DNA of 64,000 nucleotides. Origin: Dyella sp. RRB7 (lineage in GTDB: Bacteria; Pseudomonadota; Gammaproteobacteria; Xanthomonadales; Rhodanobacteraceae). Of the stretch, positions 54,760 through 64,000 are shown piece by piece. The stretch is taken from positions 1-64,000 of the forward strand of contig NZ_JAKWJS010000001.1 of assembly GCF_022761115.1 (NCBI RefSeq). The letters run 5' to 3'. Position 1 is the stretch's first letter; every line of letters begins with the position of its first letter. The notes beneath the pieces are model-generated. The model was not told the origin of the DNA, did not search any database, and saw only the letters and a program-made list of their open reading frames with translations. The translations under genes were made by a program, and so were the position numbers.

Positions 54760-56507
54760 GCCACCACCACCTCGCGGAACATGCCCGCCTCCATGTGATA
54801 GAGCAGGTGGCAGTGATAGGCCCAGCGCCCCATGGCGTCCGCGCTCACGCGGTAACTCACGCGCTGCGCCGGTTGCACCACGACGGTGTGCTTGCGCACC
54901 TGGAAGGCGCCGTCGGGCGATTCCAGCTCGCTCCACATGCCATGCAGGTGGATGGGGTGGGTCATCATGCTGTCGTTCACCAGCACCACCCGCACGTGCT
55001 CGCCGTGGCGCAGGCGCAGCGGCTCGGCGGCGGATGCGCGCGTGGCATCGAACGACCACAGGTAGCGCTCCATATTGCCGGTGAGGCGCAAGGTCAGCTC
55101 GCGATCCACGCGTGGCGAGATCGGCGCATCGACTGCGTGCAGGTCGGCATAGCTGAGCACGCGCCGGCCGTTGTCGCGCAGGCCCACGCCCGGATCGTCG
55201 AGGTTGCTGCGCGGCGTGGCCACGCGCATATCCACTTCCGGCCCGGTTTTCAGCACCGGCGCGGGTGCCTCGTGCCCCATCGGCAGCGCGTCCATGCCTG
55301 GCATGCCCATCATCTCCATGCTTTGCATGGCGTGATGCATCCCGCCGTGGTCCATCACGCCCATCATGTCGCCCATGCTGAGCAACGGGCGCGGATCGAC
55401 GGGGGGCACGTCGGCGACCAGCCCCACGCGCGGCGTCAAGGTCGCGCGGGCAAAGCCGGAGCGGTCCATGCTCTGCGCAAAAATGGTCCAGGCGCGATCG
55501 GCCGAGGGCTGCACGATCACGTCGTAGGTCTCGGCCGAGCCGATGCGGAATTCGTCCACCGTTACCGGCTCGATCGCCTGTCCGTCCGCCGCCACCACGG
55601 TCATCTTCAGCCCGGGGATGCGCACGTCGAAGAAGGTCATCGACGCGCCGTTGATAAAGCGCAGGCGTACCCGCTCGCCCGCTTCGAACAGCCCCGTCCA
55701 GTTGGCCGCCGGCGCATGACCGTTGATCAGATAGGTATAGGCAGCGGCGGAGACATCGGCAAGGTCGGTGGGGTCCATGCGCATGCGGTTCCACATCTGC
55801 CGCTGCGCCAGCGCCTGCGCGATGCCATCGCGGCCAGCGTCGCGCAGGAAATCGCCCACGGTGCGCTTGCCGACGTTGTAGTAGCCGCTCTGCTTCTTGA
55901 GGTTGGCGTAGATGGTTTCCGGATCGGTATCGGTCCAGTCGCTCAGCAACACCACGTAGTCGCGCTGCACGGCATGGCGCTCGCCGTCGCGCGGCTCGAC
56001 CACGATGGGGCCGTACAGGCCCGTCTGCTCCTGGAAACGCGAGTGGCTGTGATACCAGTACGTGCCCGCCTGGTTCACGGTGAAGCGATAGACATACTCG
56101 CCACCCGGCGGAATGCCATCGAAGCTCAGCCCGGGCACGCCATCCATGTCGGCCGGCAACACGATGCCGTGCCAATGCACCGAGCTGGTGGCCGGCAAGC
56201 GGTTGCGCACGCGTATCGTCACCGTCTCGCCCTGCCGCCAGCGCAACAGCGGCGCGGGCAGTTGCCCGTTCACCACCGTGGCAATGCGGCGACGCCCGGT
56301 GAAATCCACCGGCAGCTCGCCGATCTCCAGTTCAAAATCATTGCCGCGCAGTTCGCTGCGCGGTGCGGCGGCCTGGGCCAGCGCGTTGCCACGCCACAAC
56401 CCGAGCCCGGCGGCCACGCCACCCAGCGCCAGCCCTTGCACGAAACGCCGACGCGGCAGCTGAAAGCCGCGCGGTTCTTGCTTGTCCATCTTCGATGACT
56501 CCGTCAT
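54756..56507 (-). CDS. copA: Copper resistance multicopper oxidase
   Basis: A 583-residue multicopper oxidase. A Tat signal (RRRFVQGLALGG, residues 19-30) is followed by three cupredoxin domains. Copper ligands are seen in HWHG, HSHSRF, HPIHLHG and the C-terminal HCHLLYHMEAGM. A Met-rich loop of about 50 residues (SMGDMMGVMDHGGMHHAMQSMEMMGMPGM) lies between domains 2 and 3 and would bind copper. It oxidises Cu(I) in the periplasm. Middle gene of copL-copA-copB. Confidence 0.95.
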   Translation of the reverse strand: MTESSKMDKQEPRGFQLPRRRFVQGLALGGVAAGLGLWRGNALAQAAAPRSELRGNDFELEIGELPVDFTGRRRIATVVNGQLPAPLLRWRQGETVTIRVRNRLPATSSVHWHGIVLPADMDGVPGLSFDGIPPGGEYVYRFTVNQAGTYWYHSHSRFQEQTGLYGPIVVEPRDGERHAVQRDYVVLLSDWTDTDPETIYANLKKQSGYYNVGKRTVGDFLRDAGRDGIAQALAQRQMWNRMRMDPTDLADVSAAAYTYLINGHAPAANWTGLFEAGERVRLRFINGASMTFFDVRIPGLKMTVVAADGQAIEPVTVDEFRIGSAETYDVIVQPSADRAWTIFAQSMDRSGFARATLTPRVGLVADVPPVDPRPLLSMGDMMGVMDHGGMHHAMQSMEMMGMPGMDALPMGHEAPAPVLKTGPEVDMRVATPRSNLDDPGVGLRDNGRRVLSYADLHAVDAPISPRVDRELTLRLTGNMERYLWSFDATRASAAEPLRLRHGEHVRVVLVNDSMMTHPIHLHGMWSELESPDGAFQVRKHTVVVQPAQRVSYRVSADAMGRWAYHCHLLYHMEAGMFREVVVA

Positions 56508-56571
56508 TCACGCCCGCGAGGCGGACACGTCAAGCCGGCCGACAGGTCGGCCTTTCATAGCGAACGGAGCG

Positions 56572-56925
56572 TCAGGCGACCGGTGGCCGCAAGGGAGGTT
56601 CGTAGAGCGGTTGCGGCGCCGCTTCCCGATAGACCCGCCAATGCGGGCCTGGGGGCGACGACGGCGGCAGCTGCTGCGCCAGCAGCGGTGGCACGCTGGC
56701 GGTCACGTGGGCACAGGCACCGTCCGACGCCGGCGAGGCCGGATGGCCCGGCGCATGGTCGGGTGAGCCCATGGCGTGAGCCATGCCCATGCCCGCCGAA
56801 TCGCCCATCGATGCACAGCAGCCCTGCTGCGCCCAGGCGACGCCGGCCAGCGTCAGCCACGCACACAGCGCCAGCGCGAACAGGGCGCGACAGCGACGCA
56901 GGCGATGGAACAGGCGGCAGGACAT
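56572..56925 (-). CDS. copL: CopL-family copper-binding protein
   Basis: A 117-residue protein with a signal peptide, QGCCASMG, a Met/His-rich GMGMAHAMGSPDHAPGH segment and the YEPPLRPP C-terminus typical of Xanthomonas CopL. CopL is needed for copper-inducible expression of copAB. It is the first gene of the operon, 64 bases before copA. Confidence 0.85.
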   Translation of the reverse strand: MSCRLFHRLRRCRALFALALCAWLTLAGVAWAQQGCCASMGDSAGMGMAHAMGSPDHAPGHPASPASDGACAHVTASVPPLLAQQLPPSSPPGPHWRVYREAAPQPLYEPPLRPPVA

Positions 56926-57021
56926 GCCCCGAGCATAGCCAGCCTAGGCAGCCCGGCTCAACTCTGGAGCAGGCTCCACGCAAGCTACGCCTATATACTT
57001 GCCCACCCACCGGTGCCCGCC

Positions 57022-57903
57022 ATGAACTATCGCCACGCCTACCACGCCGGCAATTTCGCCGATGTCCTCAAGCACTCGGTGCTGTTTGCGCTGATCGAAG
57101 CGCTGCAGACCAAGCCCACGCCGTTCGGTTTTGTCGATACGCACGCCGGCAGCGGCTGCTATGCGCTGGACGGCGTCGAGGCGGGCAAGACCGGCGAATA
57201 CAAGGATGGCATCAACCGGCTGCTGTTCCCCGACCTGCACCAGTCCAGCGGGCACACCGCCGCTTTGCCGCCGCTGTTGCGCCGTTGGCTGGACGCGATT
57301 CTCAAGCTGCCCGGCAACGAGCACGGCCTGAAGCTGTATCCGGGCTCGCCGTTGCAGGTGGCACAGGCCATGCGCGACATCGACAGCGCACAGCTGTGCG
57401 AGCTGCATCCGGAAGAAGCCACGCGCCTGCGCGAGCTGTTCCACCACGACCCGCGCGTGCATGTGCACCAGCGCAACGGCTACGAGGCGCTCAAGGGGCT
57501 GCTGCCGCCGAAGGAGAAGCGTGGCCTGGTGCTGATCGATCCGCCCTATGAGGCACAGGAAGCCGAGTATCGCGTGATCGAGCAGGCGATCAAGGCAGCG
57601 ATGCTGCGCTGGCCGACCGGCGTCTACGCGGTGTGGTATCCGATCAAGCTGCGCAGCCAGGTGCAGCCATTCCATCGCTGGTTGCAGCGTTGCGGCGCAC
57701 GGCGCGTACTGCGCGCGGAGCTGCTGGTGCATCCCGACGATTCGCCGCTGCGCCTCAACGGCTCGGGCATGGTCATTCTCAATGCGCCCTGGAAACTCGA
57801 CGACACCTTGCGCGAGCCGCTGCACGCCATGGCCCGCCTGCTGTCGCAAGAACGTCCTGCGCAATGGCGGCTCGACTGGCTGGTGGAAGAAACCGCCAGC
57901 TGA
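57022..57903 (+). CDS. rlmJ: 23S rRNA (adenine-2030-N6)-methyltransferase
   Basis: A 293-residue RlmJ. The N-terminus NYRHAYHAGNFADVLKH is characteristic, with FVDTHAGSGCY as the SAM site and LIDPPYE as the catalytic motif IV. It methylates A2030 of 23S rRNA. The open frame starts farther upstream (56776), but the family N-terminus fixes the start at 57022. Divergent from copL. Confidence 0.95.
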   Translation: MNYRHAYHAGNFADVLKHSVLFALIEALQTKPTPFGFVDTHAGSGCYALDGVEAGKTGEYKDGINRLLFPDLHQSSGHTAALPPLLRRWLDAILKLPGNEHGLKLYPGSPLQVAQAMRDIDSAQLCELHPEEATRLRELFHHDPRVHVHQRNGYEALKGLLPPKEKRGLVLIDPPYEAQEAEYRVIEQAIKAAMLRWPTGVYAVWYPIKLRSQVQPFHRWLQRCGARRVLRAELLVHPDDSPLRLNGSGMVILNAPWKLDDTLREPLHAMARLLSQERPAQWRLDWLVEETAS

Positions 57904-57995
57904 ATGCCGGGCGGCGTCCAGCCATGCCGCCTACCGCCGTCGTGGCGCGCCCGCTAAGCTCGCAGCGTTCACGCTTGCGACACCGGAGTTCAGCC

Positions 57996-58514
57996 ATGTC
58001 CCACCGCCTTGCCGTTGTCCTGATGCGCAGCGCCCTGCCGGCCAGCCTGCTGGCGCTGGCCGCCTGCGCCCCGGCGCCCATCTACAAGCCCACGGCCAAC
58101 ACCGTGGCCACCGCGCCCAACATGGTGGCGCAGGCACCGGAGCGTTACGCCAACGCCGACGTCATCTGGGGCGGCCGCATCGTCGAGGTGCGCAACCTCG
58201 CCGATCGCAGCGAAATCGAAATCGTCGGCTACCCGCTGGACAGCTCGCAGCGTCCCAAGGCGGACGGCAACGGTGGCTGGGGTCGCTTTATCGCGGTGAT
58301 GCCCGGCTACGTCGAATCGTTCGACTATCCGACCGGCTCGCTGATCACCCTCGCCGGCCGCATCACCGGCAGCCGTGCCGGCAACGTGGGCCAGGCCAAC
58401 TACGTGTTCCCCCTGGTCAACGTGGCGCAGTCGCACGTGTGGACGGCGGCGGAGATGCAGAGCGGCAAGTCCAACGTGAGCTTTGGCCTGGGCGTCGGCG
58501 TAGGCATCCGTTGA
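57996..58514 (+). CDS. Slp-family outer-membrane lipoprotein
   Basis: A 172-residue lipoprotein (signal LLALAAC, lipobox LAAC) with an Slp domain: VIWGGRIVEVRNLADRSEIEIVGYPLDSSQRPK and FIAVMPGYVESFDYPTGSLITLAGRITGSR. Slp proteins are outer-membrane lipoproteins induced in starvation and acid stress. Gene lies 92 bases after rlmJ on the same strand. Confidence 0.9.
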   Translation: MSHRLAVVLMRSALPASLLALAACAPAPIYKPTANTVATAPNMVAQAPERYANADVIWGGRIVEVRNLADRSEIEIVGYPLDSSQRPKADGNGGWGRFIAVMPGYVESFDYPTGSLITLAGRITGSRAGNVGQANYVFPLVNVAQSHVWTAAEMQSGKSNVSFGLGVGVGIR

Positions 58515-58560
58515 TCGCGTACGCCGACTACACTGCAGCCTTCGTCCATGGGAAGGCACG

Positions 58561-59469
58561 ATGTCCGGTCACGCCAATTCGCTGAAGGCGATCCTGCTCG
58601 CCCTCGGCGCCAATTTCGCGATTTTCCTGAGCAAGCTGGTGGCCGCCCTGCTCACCGGCTCCGGCGCCATGCTGGCCGAAGCGGTGCACTCGCTGGCCGA
58701 CTGCGGCAACCAGGGCCTGTTGCTGCTGGGCATGCGCCAGGCGAAACGGCCGCCGTCGAATGAGTACCCGCTCGGCTGGGGCCGCGCGCTGTATTTCTGG
58801 TCGTTCCTGGTGGCCATGCTGCTGTTCAGCGTCGGCGGCATGTTTTCCATCTACGAAGGCATCCACAAGCTCAACCACCCCGAGCCCTTGAAGTGGCCGT
58901 GGCTGGCCATCGGCGTGCTGGGCTTCGGCGCGGTGGCCGAATCCATCTCGATGCACGGCTGCCTGAAGGAAGTGAACAAGGCGCGCGATGGCCGCAGCCT
59001 GTGGCGCTGGTTCCACGAGACGCGTTCCAGCGAATTGCTGGTGATCTTCGGCGAGGACCTTGCCGCCCTGTTCGGCCTCAGCGTGGCGCTGGTGGCGGTG
59101 CTGGCCACCATGATCACCGGCAATCATCTGTACGACGCGATAGGCACCATCGTCATCGGCGTGTTGCTGGTGATCGTGGCGGTGGCCGTGGCCAACGAGG
59201 TGAAGGCGCTGCTGATCGGCCAGGGCATCGAGCCGAAAAAGCGCGAGGCCCTGATCGACTTCATCAATGCCCGTCCGGAAGTGGATGTGGTGCTCAACCT
59301 CATCACCCTGCAGATGGGCCCCGACGTGATGGTCGCCGTCAAGGCGCGCATGGCGCCGGCACCGGACCAGTCCGCCCTGATCGAAGCGATCAACAGCGTG
59401 GAACGCGCCATGAAGGGGCAATTTCCGGATATCCGCTGGAGCTTCTTCGAGCCGGACGTCACCGACTGA
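58561..59469 (+). CDS. Cation diffusion facilitator family transporter
   Basis: A 302-residue CDF protein with six helices (FIFLSKLVAALLTGSGAMLAEAVHSLADCGNQGLLLLG) and a C-terminal cytoplasmic domain. The helix-2 HSLADCGNQ motif and the EDLAALFGL helix 5 form the metal-binding core; the CGNQ variant resembles the SLC30A9-like group more than FieF. Zinc or iron export is likely. Its stop overlaps the VOC gene's stop by 11 bases (convergent). Confidence 0.88.
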   Translation: MSGHANSLKAILLALGANFAIFLSKLVAALLTGSGAMLAEAVHSLADCGNQGLLLLGMRQAKRPPSNEYPLGWGRALYFWSFLVAMLLFSVGGMFSIYEGIHKLNHPEPLKWPWLAIGVLGFGAVAESISMHGCLKEVNKARDGRSLWRWFHETRSSELLVIFGEDLAALFGLSVALVAVLATMITGNHLYDAIGTIVIGVLLVIVAVAVANEVKALLIGQGIEPKKREALIDFINARPEVDVVLNLITLQMGPDVMVAVKARMAPAPDQSALIEAINSVERAMKGQFPDIRWSFFEPDVTD

Positions 59470-59851
59470 GCTGCAGCAGATCCCACTTGTTGCCGTAGAG
59501 GTCCTGGAACACCACCACGGTGCCATAGGCTTCCTCGCGCGGCTCTTCGCAGAACACCGCGCCGGCGGCTTGCATGCGCCGGTAGTCGCGCCAGAAATCA
59601 TCGGTGTGCAGCAGCAGGAAGACCCGGCCACCGGTCTGATCGCCCACGCGCGCACGTTGCTCGGGTGTGCTGGCCTTCGCCAGCAACAGGCGCGTCTCGC
59701 TGGCGCCCGGCGGCGCCACCACCACCCAACGCTTGCCGGCCCCCATGTCGGTATCTTCCAGCAGGGTGAACCCCAGTACCTGGGTGTACCAGGCGATGGC
59801 TTCGTCGTAGTCGGCCACCACCAGGGCGACGCTTCCAAGGTGTTGCTTCAC
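59459..59851 (-). CDS. VOC-family (glyoxalase-like) protein
   Basis: A 130-residue VOC protein in one glyoxalase/bleomycin resistance fold: VALVVADYDEAIAWYTQVLGFTLLED, WVVVAPPGASETRLLLAKA and VVVFQDLYGNKWDLLQL. Function uncertain (metal-dependent lyase or oxygenase). The start overlaps the stop of the YjbR-like gene by four bases (ATGA), so they form an operon; the end overlaps the CDF gene. Confidence 0.88.
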   Translation of the reverse strand: MKQHLGSVALVVADYDEAIAWYTQVLGFTLLEDTDMGAGKRWVVVAPPGASETRLLLAKASTPEQRARVGDQTGGRVFLLLHTDDFWRDYRRMQAAGAVFCEEPREEAYGTVVVFQDLYGNKWDLLQLSR

Positions 59852-60237
59852 TTGTTCTGCTCCATGGGCCAGGGCCCCAGTTCCGCCTGCAACTTCTTGG
59901 TGAGCTTCGCCCGCACCAGTGCATAGGCGGTGCGAATCAGGGCTTCCAGTTCGGCGGTGGGAAAACGTTGCGGCTCGGTCACCGAAATCCAGTGCGACCG
60001 CGCCAGGTAAGGGGCCGGAATGATACCGGGCTGGTCGGTCAGTTCCAGAAAGCGGTCGTCTTCCACTTTGAAAAACAAGCGACCGTTTTCGCTGCTATCC
60101 ATCGGCGTGAGCACGAACATCTTGCCGCCGACGCTGAAGACGAGTTCGTGGCCCCATTTGATGTCCCGCGTCACACCCGGCCAATGGCCGCACAGGGCTT
60201 CCAGCTGGGCGGCGGTCATGCCCTTGCTCGCTGCCAT
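59848..60237 (-). CDS. MmcQ/YjbR-family protein
   Basis: A 129-residue YjbR-fold protein with WPGVTRDIKWGHELVFSVGGKMFVL and the FFKVEDDRFLELTDQPGIIPAPYLARSHWISV core. The family has a double-stranded-DNA-binding-like fold of uncertain function. ATG 60237 gives the family start (MAASKGMTAAQLEALC). Upstream of and coupled to the VOC gene. Confidence 0.87.
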   Translation of the reverse strand: MAASKGMTAAQLEALCGHWPGVTRDIKWGHELVFSVGGKMFVLTPMDSSENGRLFFKVEDDRFLELTDQPGIIPAPYLARSHWISVTEPQRFPTAELEALIRTAYALVRAKLTKKLQAELGPWPMEQNK

Positions 60238-60412
60238 GGTTTTCACTCTCCTTCGACGCCCGGGTCGGCGCGATAGCGCATTCTGGGCCGGGCTGGTCGC
60301 AGCGCCCACCGGCAGCCGGCCCTGCAGGCAATGCAGTGCGACATAGAGTCATACGGAAACGCGCCCTGAAAGGCTTTTTGTTCATGTTGCAGTGCACACA
60401 ATACGCTAAAGT

Positions 60413-61021
60413 ATGGACATGACTCCCGCCATCGATCTCTCCGCATTCCGTCACGCTGCCGTGCCCCCGCGCAGCAACGAGCGTTTTGCCCGCCCCCATC
60501 TGGTGCGCCTGCCCAAGGGCGAGCTGGTGCAGACCCATGATGGGCGCGAGCTGCGCCTGCGCAGCATCGAGCCGGGCGATGTGGACGCGCTCAAGCGCCA
60601 GTTTCGCCGCCTTTCGCCGGAAGACATCCGTCGCCGCTTCCTGCACGCCATGGGTGAACTGCCGGAGCCGATGGCTCAGCGGTTGTGCCGGCTCGATCCG
60701 GAGATCGAAACCGCCTTCGTGCTGATGGACGAAACGGTCAAGCCCGCCGAAATGCGTGGCGTGGGCCGCATCTACGTGGACCTGGCCGCCAACAGCGCCG
60801 AGTTCTCCGTGCTGGTGGAGCACGACTGGACGCGGGTGGGCCTGGGCGCGTTGCTGATGCAACGGCTGGTGGATGACTGCCGCCGCCGTGGCCTGGGCGA
60901 AATCTGGGGCTATGTGCTGCTGGAAAACCGTCCCATGCTGCAGCTGTGCAAGGAGCTGGGCTTTACCCGCCGGCTGATTCCGGACGAACCGGGCACCGCG
61001 CAGATCTCGCTGCAGCTCTGA
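60413..61021 (+). CDS. GNAT-family acetyltransferase
   Basis: A 202-residue GNAT protein: LRLRSIEPGDVDALKRQFRRLSPEDIRRRFLHAM, VGRIYVDLAANSAEFSVLVEHDWTRVGLGALLMQRLVDDCRRRGL and MLQLCKELGF. The VGLGALLM region is the acetyl-CoA pyrophosphate loop. Resembles the C-terminal acetyltransferase domain found in Pat-like protein acetylases, though alone here. ATG 60419 is an alternative start. A hairpin follows the stop. Confidence 0.88.
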   Translation: MDMTPAIDLSAFRHAAVPPRSNERFARPHLVRLPKGELVQTHDGRELRLRSIEPGDVDALKRQFRRLSPEDIRRRFLHAMGELPEPMAQRLCRLDPEIETAFVLMDETVKPAEMRGVGRIYVDLAANSAEFSVLVEHDWTRVGLGALLMQRLVDDCRRRGLGEIWGYVLLENRPMLQLCKELGFTRRLIPDEPGTAQISLQL

Positions 61022-61050
61022 CTCCCTACCCAGGCTCCCCGATGTGAACC

Positions 61051-61074
61051 ACCGCCCCGGCTTGCCGGGGCGGT
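61051..61074 (+). terminator. Hairpin after the GNAT gene
   Basis: ACCGCCCCGG-CTTG-CCGGGGCGGT, perfect 10-bp arms, 29 bases after the stop and before the mfd start. No T-run, so its strength is uncertain. Confidence 0.6.
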
Positions 61075-61138
61075 CGCGTTACACTTGCCCGCTTTCCCGG
61101 CGCGGCCCGATGGCTGCGCTCCTGAGTGCAGCGTCCGC

Positions 61139-64000
61139 ATGGCCCATACGATCCCTCACCCGCCCCTGCCCACCAGCCCCAAGCAGCGTCGCTACTGGAC
61201 GTCGCCGCACGGCTCCTCACGCGCCCTGCTGGTGGCGGAAGCCGCCCGCTCGCACGAGGGCTTGCTGGTCGCCGTCACGCGCGACACCCAGCGCGCCCAC
61301 GCGCTGGAAGACGAGCTGCGCGTGTTCGCGGGCAACCTGCCGGTGCTGCATTTCCCGGACTGGGAAACCCTGCCCTACGACGTGTTCAGTCCACATCCGG
61401 ACATCGTCTCGCAGCGCATCGCCACGCTTTACCAGTTGCCCAGCACCCAGCGCGGCGTGCTGGTGGTGCCCATCGCCACGCTGATGCAGCGCATCGCCCC
61501 GCGCAGCCATATCACCGGCGCCGGCCTGATGGTGAAGAAGGCCCAGAAGCTGGACCTGGCCGCCGAGCAACGCCGGCTGGAAGCGGCCGGCTACCGCAAC
61601 GTGCACCAGGTGGCCGAACCGGGCGACTTTGCCGTGCGCGGTGCACTGATCGACATCTTCCCGATGGGCGCGGCCGAGCCTTATCGCATCGAGCTGTTCG
61701 ATGACGAGGTGGAATCCATCCGCAGCTTCGATCCGGAAACGCAGCGCTCGCAACAACAGGTGGAGCGCATCGAGCTGCTGCCCGGCCGCGAATTCCCGCT
61801 GACCGAGAACGCCGCCAAGGATTTCCGCACGCGCCTGCGCGAGCGCTTCCCCATCGACGTGCGCCGCTGCCCGCTCTACCAGGACATGAAGGAAGGCGTG
61901 ACGCCCGGCGGCATCGAGTATTACCTGCCGATGTTCTTCGAACAGACCGCCACCCTGTTCGACTACCTCGCCGACAGCGCCGTGTTCCTGCTGGGCGAAG
62001 GCGCGCTAGATGCGGCCGAACAGTTCTGGACGCAGACCGGCGAGCGCTACGACCAGCGCGCACACGACATCGAGCGCCCGGTGTTGCCGCCGGCCGAGCT
62101 GTACCTGCCGCCGGAACTGCTGCGCGAACAGCTCAACAAGCGCCTGCGCGTGGAGCTGGTCGAAAGCGGCCACGAGCATGCGCTGCCCAGCGGCACGCAA
62201 CCGGCGCCGGAGCTGCCGCTCAACCGCAAGGGCGAGGAACCGGGCACCTCGCTGCGCCATTTCCTCGCCAACTATCCGGGGCGCGTGCTGATCGCCTCCG
62301 ATTCGGCCGGACGACGCGAGGCGCTGATCGAGCAGCTCGCCGGCACCGGCCTCAAGCCGGATACCGTGGAAGGCTGGCAGGGCTTCCTGTCCGGTGGCGA
62401 CAAGCTGCGCCTGGCAATCACCATCGCGGCGCTTGAACAAGGCTTCGCGCTCACCGCCCCCGCCATCACCGTGCTCACCGAACGCGAACTGTTCGGCGAG
62501 CGCGTGCGCACGGAACGCAAGCGCCGCCGTGGCGCGGCGCGCGATCCCGAAAGCATCATCCGCGATCTCACCGAGCTGACCATCGGCGCACCGATCGTGC
62601 ACGTCGACCATGGCGTGGGCCGCTACCAGGGCCTGGTGTCGATGGAGCTGGGCGGCATGGAGGGCGAGTTCCTCACCATCGAATACGCCAAGGGCGACAA
62701 GCTCTACGTGCCGGTGGCGCAGCTGGGGCTGGTGAGCCGCTACACCGGTACCGCGCCGGAGCTGGCGCCACTGCATTCGCTGGGCGGCGACGCCTGGGAA
62801 CGCGCGCGCAGGAAGGCCGCCGAAAAAGTGCGCGACGTGGCAGCCGAGCTGCTCGCCATCTATGCCCAGCGCGAGGCGCGCGGCGGCGAGTCGTTGCCGA
62901 TCGATCGCCAGTTGGTGGAAGAGTTCGGCGCCAGCTTCCCATTCGAGGAAACGCCCGACCAGTTGCAGGCGATCGACGCGGTGCTCGGCGACCTGGCCGC
63001 GCCGCGCGCGATGGATCGCGTGATCTGCGGCGACGTGGGTTTCGGCAAGACCGAGGTGGCATTGCGCGCGGCGTTCGCCGCCGCCACCGCCGGCCGCCAG
63101 GTTGCCGTGCTGGTGCCGACCACCCTGCTCGCCCAGCAGCACTACCGCAACTTCGCCGACCGCTTCGCCGACTGGCCGGTGCGCGTGGACGTGCTGTCGC
63201 GCTTCAAGTCGTCCAAGGAAGTGAACGAGGCACTCAAGCGCCTCGCCGACGGCCAGATCGACGTGATCATCGGCACGCACAAGCTGCTGCAGCCGGAGAT
63301 CAAGTTCAAGAATCTCGGCCTGGTGGTGGTGGATGAGGAACAGCGTTTCGGCGTGCGCCAGAAAGAACAGCTGAAGAAGCTGCGCGCCGAGGTCGACCTG
63401 CTCACCATGACGGCCACGCCGATTCCGCGCACGCTCAACATGGCCATGAGCGGCCTGCGCGACCTGTCGCTGATCGCCACGCCACCGGCGCATCGCATGG
63501 CGGTGCGCACGTTCATCGCGGCGTGGGAGCCGGCGCTGATCCGCGAGGCGTTCCAGCGCGAGCTGGCGCGCGGCGGCCAGGTGTACTTCCTGCACAACGA
63601 AGTGGACACCATCGAACGCACCACGCGCGAGCTGCAGGAACTGATTCCCGAAGCGCGCATCGGCGTGGCCCACGGCCAGATGCCCGAGCGCGAGCTGGAG
63701 CGCGTGATGGCGGATTTCCACCGGCAACGCTTCAACGTGCTGGTGTGCACCACCATCATCGAAACCGGCATCGACATTCCCACCGCCAACACCATCATCA
63801 TCAACCGCGCCGACCGCTTCGGCCTGGCGCAGTTGCACCAGCTGCGCGGACGCGTGGGACGTTCGCACCATCGCGCCTACGCCTATCTGGTCGTGCCCGA
63901 TCGCAAGGCGATGACTGCCGATGCGGAAAAGCGCCTGGAAGCGCTGGCCTCGCTGGAAGAACTGGGCGCCGGCTTCACCCTGGCCACGCACGACCTGGAG
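61139..64000 (+). CDS. mfd: Transcription-repair coupling factor, 5' 954 codons (cut by window edge)
   Basis: The frame runs off the right edge without a stop: 954 codons of an expected about 1150. UvrB-homology domains come first, then the RNA-polymerase-interaction domain ([11 protein letters not shown]) and the RecG-like motor: Walker [13 protein letters not shown] (about residue 630), DEEQRFGV (about 731), [10 protein letters not shown] and [22 protein letters not shown] with [15 protein letters not shown]. Mfd pushes stalled RNA polymerase off damaged DNA and recruits UvrA. It is unlikely to be in an operon with the GNAT gene because a hairpin separates them. Confidence 0.96.
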   Translation, partial: MAHTIPHPPLPTSPKQRRYWTSPHGSSRALLVAEAARSHEGLLVAVTRDTQRAHALEDELRVFAGNLPVLHFPDWETLPYDVFSPHPDIVSQRIATLYQLPSTQRGVLVVPIATLMQRIAPRSHITGAGLMVKKAQKLDLAAEQRRLEAAGYRNVHQVAEPGDFAVRGALIDIFPMGAAEPYRIELFDDEVESIRSFDPETQRSQQQVERIELLPGREFPLTENAAKDFRTRLRERFPIDVRRCPLYQDMKEGVTPGGIEYYLPMFFEQTATLFDYLADSAVFLLGEGALDAAEQFWTQTGERYDQRAHDIERPVLPPAELYLPPELLREQLNKRLRVELVESGHEHALPSGTQPAPELPLNRKGEEPGTSLRHFLANYPGRVLIASDSAGRREALIEQLAGTGLKPDTVEGWQGFLSGGDKLRLAITIAALEQGFALTAPAITVLTERELFGERVRTERKRRRGAARDPESIIRDLTELTIGAPIVHVDHGVGRYQGLVSMELGGMEGEFLTIEYAKGDKLYVPVAQLGLVSRYTGTAPELAPLHSLGGDAWERARRKAAEKVRDVAAELLAIYAQREARGGESLPIDRQLVEEFGASFPFEETPDQLQAIDAVLGDLAAPRAMDRVICGDVGFGKTEVALRAAFAAATAGRQVAVLVPTTLLAQQHYRNFADRFADWPVRVDVLSRFKSSKEVNEALKRLADGQIDVIIGTHKLLQPEIKFKNLGLVVVDEEQRFGVRQKEQLKKLRAEVDLLTMTATPIPRTLNMAMSGLRDLSLIATPPAHRMAVRTFIAAWEPALIREAFQRELARGGQVYFLHNEVDTIERTTRELQELIPEARIGVAHGQMPERELERVMADFHRQRFNVLVCTTIIETGIDIPTANTIIINRADRFGLAQLHQLRGRVGRSHHRAYAYLVVPDRKAMTADAEKRLEALASLEELGAGFTLATHDLE

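Noticed and set aside
53824-56175. Minus-strand open frame of 783 residues
   Set aside because: The N-terminal part is a shadow of copA in another frame; copB starts at 54759.
1-64000. CRISPR array, rRNA or tRNA genes
   Set aside because: No direct-repeat/spacer pattern, cloverleaf or rRNA segments were recognised by reading; a dedicated scan was not possible.

Overview
The window looks like a chromosomal stretch of a high-GC gammaproteobacterium of the Xanthomonadales/Lysobacterales type, most likely Rhodanobacteraceae (Dyella, Rhodanobacter or Luteibacter relatives). That assignment is an inference from gene content: a copLAB copper operon of the Xanthomonas kind, two TonB-dependent receptors, rlmJ and mfd, and many LysR and SDR genes. 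I saw no rRNA, tRNA or CRISPR array.

Region 1 (about 1-9700) is an accessory defence island whose base composition looks lower in GC than the rest. It holds a membrane-anchored protein of unknown function, a compact retron (an ncRNA bounded by perfect 18-bp arms, followed by a reverse transcriptase fused to a DUF3800-like domain), an IS3-family element with a slippery frameshift site, and an overlapping gajA/gajB-like pair (OLD-type ATPase-TOPRIM nuclease plus UvrD-like helicase; Gabija-type) with a small membrane ORF upstream.

Region 2 (about 9.7-24.5 kb) is metabolic and transport: a TonB receptor bracketed by two diverged 80-bp repeats, an MFS transporter coupled to an aminotransferase, a DoxX-like remnant and an ABM monooxygenase, a divergent LysR/MFS pair with a luciferase-like oxidoreductase, a CruF-like membrane protein, a nitroreductase, and a fluoride riboswitch with its terminator controlling a CLC-type fluoride exporter. 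It ends in two head-to-head gene remnants (DUF1428 and PRC-barrel) that seem to share a deletion junction.

Region 3 (about 25-39 kb) is rich in metal-related and membrane genes: a non-canonical NRAMP-family transporter, EF-hand, RcnB-like and MgtC proteins, a lipoprotein/NCS2-like permease pair divergent from a second TonB receptor, an RhtA-like exporter, a polytopic membrane protein, and a SLOG-SLATT fusion that is a candidate nucleotide-sensing membrane effector. A Tat-exported alpha/beta hydrolase follows.

Region 4 (about 39-64 kb) looks like core chromosome: an AI-2E-family transporter with a soluble tail, an M28 peptidase, an SDR, an orphan ParB-like protein, a cyclophilin, a yqjI-yqjH-like regulator/ferric-reductase pair with a 13-bp palindromic operator, an AsmA-like protein, a DMT transporter, a ChaA-like antiporter, a LysR/NAD(P)H-binding protein pair, copLAB, rlmJ, an Slp lipoprotein, a CDF transporter, VOC and YjbR proteins, a GNAT acetyltransferase, and the first 954 codons of mfd running off the right edge.
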